Part shown: positions 58,584-64,000 of the stretch, one piece after another
How positions within the stretch are numbered: position 1 is the stretch's first letter
Layout: each line of letters opens with the position of its first letter
Assembly: GCF_004340975.1 (NCBI RefSeq)
Contig: NZ_SLXA01000007.1
Location: forward strand, 62,001 to 126,000
Length of the DNA stretch: 64,000 nucleotides
Source: Frisingicoccus caecimuris
GTDB lineage: Bacteria > Bacillota > Clostridia > Lachnospirales > Lachnospiraceae
Direction: 5' to 3'
Notes under the pieces: model-generated
What the model saw: only the letters and a program-made list of their open reading frames with translations
Databases searched by the model: none
Told to the model about the DNA's origin: nothing
Position numbers and translations under genes: made by a program

Positions 58584-59108
58584 ATGGCAGGCTATAGAAA
58601 ACTTGGAAGAACTTCCAATCAGAGAAAAGCTTTACTTAGAAATCAGGTTACGGCTTTGCTCGACAATGGCAAAATTCGTACAACTGAATCTAAGGCTAAA
58701 GAAATCCGCAGAATTACCGAAGGTCTGATTGCTCTTGCTGTTAAGGAAAAAGATAATTACGAAACAGTAACTGTGCAGGCTAAGGTTGCTCGTAAAGATA
58801 AAGACGGCAAGAGAGTAAAAGAAGATGGAAAGGTTGTTTTTGATACTGTTGAAAAAACGATCAAAAAAGACAGCCCATCCCGTCTGCATGCAAGAAGACA
58901 GATGTTAAAAGTGCTTTATCCGGTAACAGCTGTTCCGGAAGAAGCTGCCGGTAAAAAAGCTGCTACAAAAAAAGTAGATTTAACAGATAAGCTGTTTACA
59001 GAAATTGCGCCAAAATATGCTGACCGTAATGGTGGTTACACACGTATTGTGAAGATCGGACAGCGTAAAGGCGATGCTGCAATGGAAGTACTGATCGAAT
59101 TAGTATAA
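58584..59108 (+). CDS. rplQ: 50S ribosomal protein L17 with internal insertions
   Basis: 174 aa, about 50 longer than the usual 115-125. The core ([20 protein letters not shown], and near the C-terminus [20 protein letters not shown]) is normal. Two lysine-rich insertions, about 57-97 and 112-132, carry the extra length. Related Clostridia show similar long L17 forms. Last gene of the alpha operon. Confidence 0.95.
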   Translation: MAGYRKLGRTSNQRKALLRNQVTALLDNGKIRTTESKAKEIRRITEGLIALAVKEKDNYETVTVQAKVARKDKDGKRVKEDGKVVFDTVEKTIKKDSPSRLHARRQMLKVLYPVTAVPEEAAGKKAATKKVDLTDKLFTEIAPKYADRNGGYTRIVKIGQRKGDAAMEVLIELV

Positions 59109-59128
59109 GAGTAGCTGAATAGAAAGTA

Positions 59129-59160
59129 AAAAACACAGGTGAGTCACACCTGTGTTTTTT
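59129..59160 (+). terminator. Terminator of the alpha operon
   Basis: Perfect 10-bp core AACACAGGTG (59132-59141) with CACCTGTGTT (59147-59156), extended by A and T runs to 14 bp, loop AGTCA. Confidence 0.93.
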
Positions 59161-59203
59161 AAAATCAGCAGGAGCTTTTTCACAATTCAGGAAGGAAGCA
59201 CTT

Positions 59204-60061
59204 ATGGGAATTATCAAAGCTGCGAAATTATTTTATGACTATGTGAGTAAAGATGAACATGATGAGATTGAAGAAGTCATTCATGCCGTATCCGGCGTGG
59301 ATTTAGATGTGGAAGCCGGACAGTTTATTGCCATTCTTGGACATAATGGTTCAGGAAAATCTACTCTGGCGAAACAGATGAATGCGCTGCTTGTTCCCAC
59401 AGGAGGGACTTTGTGGGTAAAGGAGATGGATACCAGTCAGCCGGAAAATGTCTGGAATGTACGTCAGACCGCCGGGATGGTCTTTCAGAATCCGGATAAC
59501 CAGATTATTGCCAGCCTGGTTGAGGAAGACGTGGGTTTTGGACCGGAAAACCTTGGTGTGCCTACAGAGGACATATGGAAACGTGTCAATCAGGGTTTGA
59601 AATCTGTAGGAATGCTGGAGTACAGTCATCATTCTCCAAACAGACTTTCCGGCGGACAAAAGCAGAGAGTGGCTATTGCGGGAGTTATGGCCATGGAACC
59701 GGAGTGCATTGTCCTGGACGAGCCGACGGCTATGTTGGATCCGAACGGCCGTAAAGAAGTTATAGAGACGGTTCGCCAGCTAAATCAGGAAAAGAAAGTG
59801 ACTGTCATTTTGATTACACATTACATGGATGAGGTTGTCCATGCAGATAAAGTATACGTGATGGATGATGGAAAGATCGTGCTTTCAGGGACGCCGCGGC
59901 AGGTATTTTCCCAGGTGGAATATTTGAAACAGCTTCGTCTGGATGTGCCTCAGGTGACAGAACTGGCCTATGAGCTTCGGCAGTCTGGTGTGGATGTGCC
60001 CGAGGGGATTTTAACAATTGAGGAATTGGTTGAGTCTCTGGAAAGATTTAAAAGCAGGTGA
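59204..60061 (+). CDS. ecfA1: Energy-coupling factor transporter ATP-binding protein EcfA1
   Basis: 285 aa ATPase of the shared ECF vitamin-uptake module. Walker A LGHNGSGKSTLAKQ (about 47), Q-loop VFQNPDNQIIASLVEEDVGF, signature LSGGQKQRVAIAGVMA and Walker B CIVLDEPTAMLDP. Immediately followed by ecfA2 (4 bp). Confidence 0.95.
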   Translation: MGIIKAAKLFYDYVSKDEHDEIEEVIHAVSGVDLDVEAGQFIAILGHNGSGKSTLAKQMNALLVPTGGTLWVKEMDTSQPENVWNVRQTAGMVFQNPDNQIIASLVEEDVGFGPENLGVPTEDIWKRVNQGLKSVGMLEYSHHSPNRLSGGQKQRVAIAGVMAMEPECIVLDEPTAMLDPNGRKEVIETVRQLNQEKKVTVILITHYMDEVVHADKVYVMDDGKIVLSGTPRQVFSQVEYLKQLRLDVPQVTELAYELRQSGVDVPEGILTIEELVESLERFKSR

Positions 60062-60065
60062 CGAC

Positions 60066-60920
60066 ATGGGAATACGTTTAGAACATGTAAATTATATATA
60101 CAGTCCGGATAATGCATTCCGTAAACAGGCGCTGAGAGATGTAAATCTGGAAATTCAGGACGGTGAGTTTATTGGACTTATCGGACATACGGGATCCGGA
60201 AAATCAACGCTTATTCAACATTTAAACGGTTTATTGAGGGCAACGAGCGGGCAGATTTATTATAATGAGCAAAACATTTATGATGATAAATATCGAATGA
60301 TAGATTTACGCAGTCAAGTGGGACTAGTGTTTCAGTATCCGGAGCATCAGCTTTTTGAGATGACGGTCTTAAAGGATGTCTGTTATGGACCGAAAAATCT
60401 TGGGTTGGATGATGATGCGGCAGTCGAGCGGGCTAAAGAGGCGCTGGCTATGGTCGGAATGACGGAAAAGGATTATTCAAAGTCACCTTTTGAACTTTCC
60501 GGCGGGCAAAAACGCCGGGTGGCGATCGCCGGTGTATTGGCGATGCATCCCCAGGTCATTGTTCTGGATGAACCGACAGCCGGACTTGATCCCAAGGGGC
60601 GAAACGACATTCTGAATCAGATTTCGGCGCTGCATAGGCAGACAGGGATAACGATTATCCTGGTTTCACACAGTATGGAAGACGTGGCAAAATATGTGGA
60701 TCGAATCATCGTTATGAATCGGGGAGAGGTGTTTATGGACGACACGCCAAAGGAAATCTTTCGCCAGTCGGAAGCTTTGGAGAGAGTCGGTCTTGCAGCG
60801 CCTCAGGTAACCTATGTCATGCGGCAGCTTCATAAGATATTTCCGGAATTGCCGGAGGATGTTACGACTGTAGAGGAAGCGAAGGAAGCTTTACTACATT
60901 GCCTGGAGGCGGATAAATGA
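60066..60920 (+). CDS. ecfA2: Energy-coupling factor transporter ATP-binding protein EcfA2
   Basis: 284 aa from ATG 60066 (MGIRLEHVNYIYSPDNAFRK); the frame open from 60018 overlaps ecfA1. Walker A GHTGSGKSTLIQH, Q-loop VFQYPEHQLFEMTVLKDVCY, signature LSGGQKRRVAIAG, Walker B VIVLDEPTAGLDP. Heterodimer partner of EcfA1. Overlaps ecfT by 4 bp. Confidence 0.95.
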   Translation: MGIRLEHVNYIYSPDNAFRKQALRDVNLEIQDGEFIGLIGHTGSGKSTLIQHLNGLLRATSGQIYYNEQNIYDDKYRMIDLRSQVGLVFQYPEHQLFEMTVLKDVCYGPKNLGLDDDAAVERAKEALAMVGMTEKDYSKSPFELSGGQKRRVAIAGVLAMHPQVIVLDEPTAGLDPKGRNDILNQISALHRQTGITIILVSHSMEDVAKYVDRIIVMNRGEVFMDDTPKEIFRQSEALERVGLAAPQVTYVMRQLHKIFPELPEDVTTVEEAKEALLHCLEADK

Positions 60921-61717
60921 TTAGAGATATTACAATTGGGCAATATTATCCGGCGAATTCTGTGATTCACAGGCTGGATCCAAGGGTCAAGTTATTGGGG
61001 ACCATTGTTTTTGTTGTGACTGTATTTTTTGTAAATGATCTGATGGGGCTGGCTTTGGCGACTGTGGCTCTGGCGGCGGTTATCGGACTTTCAAAGGTTC
61101 CTTTGAAATATATGTTAAAAGGGCTTAAAGCTATTTTCATATTGATGATTTTTACAGTTCTTCTCAATATTTTTCTGACGCCGGGAACAGAACTTGTCCA
61201 TTTAGGATTTTTAAAAATTACAAAAGAGGGTCTTGTCCTTGCCGGAAAGACGGCCATTCGTCTGATTTATTTAATTGTGGGTTCTACGATCATGACGTTG
61301 ACAACGACGCCGAACCATTTAACAGATGGACTGGAAAAGGCATTGGGGCCTCTTAAAAAGATCCATTTTCCGGTGCATGAGTTGGCTATGACCATGTCGA
61401 TCGCATTGCGGTTTATACCGATTTTAATGGAAGAAACCGATAAGATCATGAAGGCTCAGCAGGCCCGCTGTGCTGATTTTGAGAGCGGTAATCTGATTCA
61501 GCGGATGAAAAGCCTGATACCGATTCTTGTGCCCCTGTTTATTTCGGCCATCCGACGGGCGAATGACCTGGCAATGGCAATGGAAGCCCGCTGTTATCAT
61601 GGAGGTGTAGGCCGCACGAAAATGAAACCGCTTGTTTATGCGCTGCGGGATTATCTGGCTTACCTGCTCATTTTAGTTTATATCCTTATCTGGACCGGGG
61701 TGAAGGTATGGCTTTAA
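60917..61717 (+). CDS. ecfT: Energy-coupling factor transporter transmembrane protein EcfT
   Basis: 266 aa with about five to six TM helices. Two coupling-helix motifs AQQARCADF and AMEARCYHG (Ala-Arg-Xaa) contact the ATPases. Joins ATPases to substrate-specific S components, none of which is encoded here. Confidence 0.95.
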   Translation: MIRDITIGQYYPANSVIHRLDPRVKLLGTIVFVVTVFFVNDLMGLALATVALAAVIGLSKVPLKYMLKGLKAIFILMIFTVLLNIFLTPGTELVHLGFLKITKEGLVLAGKTAIRLIYLIVGSTIMTLTTTPNHLTDGLEKALGPLKKIHFPVHELAMTMSIALRFIPILMEETDKIMKAQQARCADFESGNLIQRMKSLIPILVPLFISAIRRANDLAMAMEARCYHGGVGRTKMKPLVYALRDYLAYLLILVYILIWTGVKVWL

Positions 61718-62454
61718 GACGAATCAAGCTTGTAGTGGCCTATGACGGTACGAATTACTGTGGGTGGCAGGTACAGCCTAACGGCGTATCTGTTCAGGCG
61801 ATGCTTCAAAAACATATCGAGGCTCTGACTGGAGAAAAAATTATGCTTACCGGCGCCAGTCGGACCGATTCTGGTGTGCATGCCCTTGGTCAGGTGGCGG
61901 TGTTTGATACGTCAAGACCATGGCCGGCGGAGCGGTTTGTTCCGGCGCTGAACCAGCGGCTTCCAAAGGATATTGTGATCCAGTCAGCGGAAGAAGTGGC
62001 GGCTGATTTTCATCCGAGATATCAAAAGACATTAAAAACCTACGAATATCGTATTTTAAATCGCCGGGTGCCATTGCCGAACCAACGGCTGAACAGTTAT
62101 TTTGTGCCCCAGCCCCTGGATTTGGAGGCAATGAGCAAAGCAGCTGAAGAAATTATCGGTACCCATGATTTTCACAATTTTTGTTCGGTCAAGACTAAGG
62201 TGACAAATACTGTGCGGACGATTACGAATCTGACGTTGACCAGGGAAGAGGATATGATCTGTCTTCGGATTACCGGTGATGGTTTTCTTTATAATATGGT
62301 ACGCATCATTGTAGGCGGATTATTGAAAGTCGGATTTCATAAAAAGACGGCGGCGGATATCCGAAAAAGTCTTGAAACCAGTGAGCGGTATGTGGTTGGC
62401 CCAACGGCCCCGCCCCAGGGCTTAACCCTGATAAATATTGAATATTTGGAATAA
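61708..62454 (+). CDS. truA: tRNA pseudouridine(38-40) synthase
   Basis: 248 aa. The catalytic aspartate is Asp54 in LTGASRTDSGVHALGQ. Modifies the anticodon arm of tRNAs. Overlaps ecfT by 10 bp, so it is translated with the transporter module, an order common in Clostridia. Confidence 0.96.
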   Translation: MALRRIKLVVAYDGTNYCGWQVQPNGVSVQAMLQKHIEALTGEKIMLTGASRTDSGVHALGQVAVFDTSRPWPAERFVPALNQRLPKDIVIQSAEEVAADFHPRYQKTLKTYEYRILNRRVPLPNQRLNSYFVPQPLDLEAMSKAAEEIIGTHDFHNFCSVKTKVTNTVRTITNLTLTREEDMICLRITGDGFLYNMVRIIVGGLLKVGFHKKTAADIRKSLETSERYVVGPTAPPQGLTLINIEYLE

Positions 62455-62460
62455 AAATGC

Positions 62461-62489
62461 TTGACAGTACTTTTTATTTGCCATATAAT
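62461..62489 (+). promoter_or_regulatory. Sigma-A promoter of rplM-rpsI
   Basis: TTGACA (62461-62466), 17-bp spacer, TATAAT (62484-62489): consensus. The leader to rplM is about 95 nt and contains AATGC...GCATT near 62515-62548, possibly a ribosomal-protein leader hairpin. Confidence 0.88.
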
Positions 62490-62592
62490 ATTTAATTGTG
62501 ACGATATGTCTAAAAATGCGAAATCCAAAGCCCCGGTAAGTAGCATTTATTAAAGAATACATTGTTTTTAGTACATTAAGGAGGTCCAAACC

Positions 62593-63027
62593 ATGAAAAG
62601 TTACATGGCTAGTCCAGCAACAATCGAAAGAAAATGGTATGTAGTTGATGCAGCAGACCAGACATTAGGTCGTTTAGCTTCCCAGGTTGCCAGTGTTTTA
62701 AGAGGTAAAAATAAACCAACATATACACCAAGCATGGATACAGGTGATTATGTCATTGTTATCAATGCTGATAAGGTTAAAGTTACAGGTAAGAAATTAG
62801 ATCAGAAAGTATACTACAGACATTCCGATTATGTTGGTGGTATGAAAGAAACGACTCTGAAAGAGTTAATGGCAAAAAAACCAGAAGATGTTATTAATTT
62901 TGCAGTTAAAGGAATGCTTCCAAAGGGACCGCTCGGAAGACAGATGATCAAAAAACTTCATGTGTATGCAGGTCCGGAACATAACCATGCTGCTCAGAAA
63001 CCAGAAGTATTGGAAATTAAATACTAA
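62593..63027 (+). CDS. rplM: 50S ribosomal protein L13
   Basis: 144 aa, [20 protein letters not shown]; conserved GLLPKG-like [35 protein letters not shown] precedes the ATG. First gene of the rplM-rpsI pair. Confidence 0.97.
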   Translation: MKSYMASPATIERKWYVVDAADQTLGRLASQVASVLRGKNKPTYTPSMDTGDYVIVINADKVKVTGKKLDQKVYYRHSDYVGGMKETTLKELMAKKPEDVINFAVKGMLPKGPLGRQMIKKLHVYAGPEHNHAAQKPEVLEIKY

Positions 63028-63051
63028 TAATATCGGAAGGAGAGAAGAACA

Positions 63052-63444
63052 TTGTCTAGTGTAAAATATTACGGAACAGGAAGAAGAAAGAAAAGTATCG
63101 CCAGAGTATACCTTGTACCTGGAACAGGTAATATCACCATTAACAAAAGAGATATTGATAACTATTTAGGTCTTGAAACTTTAAAAGTTATCGTAAGACA
63201 GCCATTGGTTGCTACAAATACAGTAGATAAATTCGACGTTATCGTAAATGTTCATGGCGGTGGATTTACAGGACAGGCCGGTGCGATCAGACATGGTATC
63301 GCAAGAGCATTACTGAAAGCAGACAACGATTACAGACCAGTTCTTAAGAAAGCAGGTTTCTTAACACGTGACCCACGTATGAAAGAACGTAAGAAATACG
63401 GTCTCAAGGCAGCCCGTCGTGCTCCGCAGTTCAGCAAGCGTTAA
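63052..63444 (+). CDS. rpsI: 30S ribosomal protein S9
   Basis: 130 aa from TTG 63052 ([19 protein letters not shown]) with GGAAGGAGAG upstream. The C-terminal APQFSKR tail contacts P-site tRNA. Confidence 0.97.
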   Translation: MSSVKYYGTGRRKKSIARVYLVPGTGNITINKRDIDNYLGLETLKVIVRQPLVATNTVDKFDVIVNVHGGGFTGQAGAIRHGIARALLKADNDYRPVLKKAGFLTRDPRMKERKKYGLKAARRAPQFSKR

Positions 63445-63475
63445 TCGGCTGGATATTTACAATCAAAAAAGCTCA

Positions 63476-63510
63476 AAAACCCCGGAAAATCAAGGCTTTC
63501 CGGGGTTTTC
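63476..63510 (+). terminator. Terminator of rplM-rpsI
   Basis: AAAACCCCGGAAA (63476-63488) pairs perfectly with TTTCCGGGGTTTT (63497-63509). Confidence 0.93.
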
Positions 63511-63581
63511 TTATGCCCCAAATCGCTGATACTGTTTGTTCTGATTTGAAATGATTTGGTGTGATTTGACCCTGTTTTTAG

Positions 63582-63641
63582 TAGTTAACGATGGGGGAAC
63601 CAGCGTTTTTGACCCCATTTTAGTTAACGGATGGGGGAACC
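63582..63641 (+). repeat. Direct repeat of about 19 bp
   Basis: AGTTAACGATGGGGGAACC at 63583-63601 recurs, with one inserted G, at 63622-63641 (39 bp apart). It lies after the rpsI terminator and next to a decayed mobile gene, so it could be an attachment or insertion footprint. Confidence 0.5.
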
Positions 63642-63662
63642 TTTGCCCCATACCTTTACCAG

Positions 63663-63839
63663 TTAGTAGATTACTCTGAGATCAAGGCGCTGGCCACCGG
63701 CAATCCGCTTATCATCGAAAAGTGCAATCTGGATATGGAGGTGGGCAAGCTCAATATGCTCAAGGCCAGCTACCTGAGCCAGAAGTATGCTCTGGAGGAC
63801 ATAAGAGTAAGCGACCAAATGTATGGGTATCTGAATTGA
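63663..63839 (+). pseudogene. Fragment of a conjugative-element helicase-like gene
   Basis: An open frame without a start encodes LVDYSEIKALATGNPLIIEK, then KCNLDMEVGKLNMLKASYLS and a stop at 63837-63839. The segment resembles an internal part of the very large SNF2-type helicase/methylase proteins of Clostridia conjugative elements. Only about 60 residues remain; its G+C is higher than the adjacent bases. It is a remnant, not a gene. Confidence 0.5.
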
Positions 63840-64000
63840 ATGGATGGACAAAAATACGAATAGATTATAGCATGCGTCCTTTTTCGTGGCAGGAATATGT
63901 AGCTGATGTTGACGAGATAAGAACCAATGTCAATGATTTGGTCGTTGAGACAATCAAACTTATTGATGATGTATACAGGAAAGGGAGATATACGCAGGAT
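63801..64000 (+). other. Open frame running off the window end
   Basis: In another frame, codons are open from about 63801 to base 64000, including MRPFSWQEYVADVDEIRTNV and a helical stretch ending GRYTQD. No start with a ribosome binding site is seen and the product is not recognised. It may be a second gene fragment joined to the helicase remnant. Confidence 0.3.

Overview
The window looks like chromosome of a low-to-medium G+C Clostridia, most likely a Lachnospiraceae gut anaerobe. Pointers to this are the gene order of the ribosomal superoperons, a zinc-type S14, a KOW-domain protein between map and infA, an L17 with lineage-type insertions, a 4-hydroxybutyryl-CoA dehydratase, and frequent GTG/TTG starts behind strong AGGAGG sites. 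Nearly all genes lie on the + strand.

Layout. 1-8292: end of rpoC, then the str operon (rpsL, rpsG, fusA, tuf). 8293-15540: an AT-rich defence island inserted at the 3' end of tuf. It holds a stand-alone DNA methyltransferase, an XRE regulator, a fused two-domain D12 adenine methyltransferase, an AlwI-like type IIS endonuclease and an AIPR abortive-infection protein. A perfect 50-bp copy of the tuf 3' end closes its right side, and no integrase is visible. 15541-22988: an NSS transporter, then a cobalamin-riboswitch operon with a lipoprotein CbiK-like chelatase, a NEAT-like surface protein and a BtuFCD-type importer. 23173-33708 and on to 38077: metabolic and housekeeping genes (metY, nitroreductase, HD protein, ilvB/ilvN, TetR, MntP-like protein, radical SAM, threonine aldolase, GreA-type factor, zinc-ribbon/DUF5685/DnaJ cluster, CoA-transferase, NUDIX, HAD), followed by a reverse-strand rRNA methyltransferase. 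39194-42375: a PAS-sigma54 activator facing a near-consensus sigma54 promoter of abfD. 42457-59108: S10, spc and alpha ribosomal superoperons with secY, adk, map, infA and rpoA. 59204-63444: the ECF transporter module (ecfA1, ecfA2, ecfT), truA, rplM and rpsI. 63511-64000: decayed mobile-element sequence.

How the genes work together. The housekeeping part is the canonical translation/transcription supercluster. Its non-coding spacers are unusually structured: a probable three-way-junction leader before rpsJ, a 353-bp insert of hairpins and 35-bp repeats between rpsH and rplF, and nested hairpins between secY and adk. The island reads as one restriction/abortive-infection unit that uses the end of tuf as its address. 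The riboswitch operon joins corrinoid uptake with a chelatase placed outside the membrane. The sigma54 unit suggests signal-dependent entry of 4-hydroxybutyrate into the butyrate pathway. All calls were made by reading the sequence; no database search was run.
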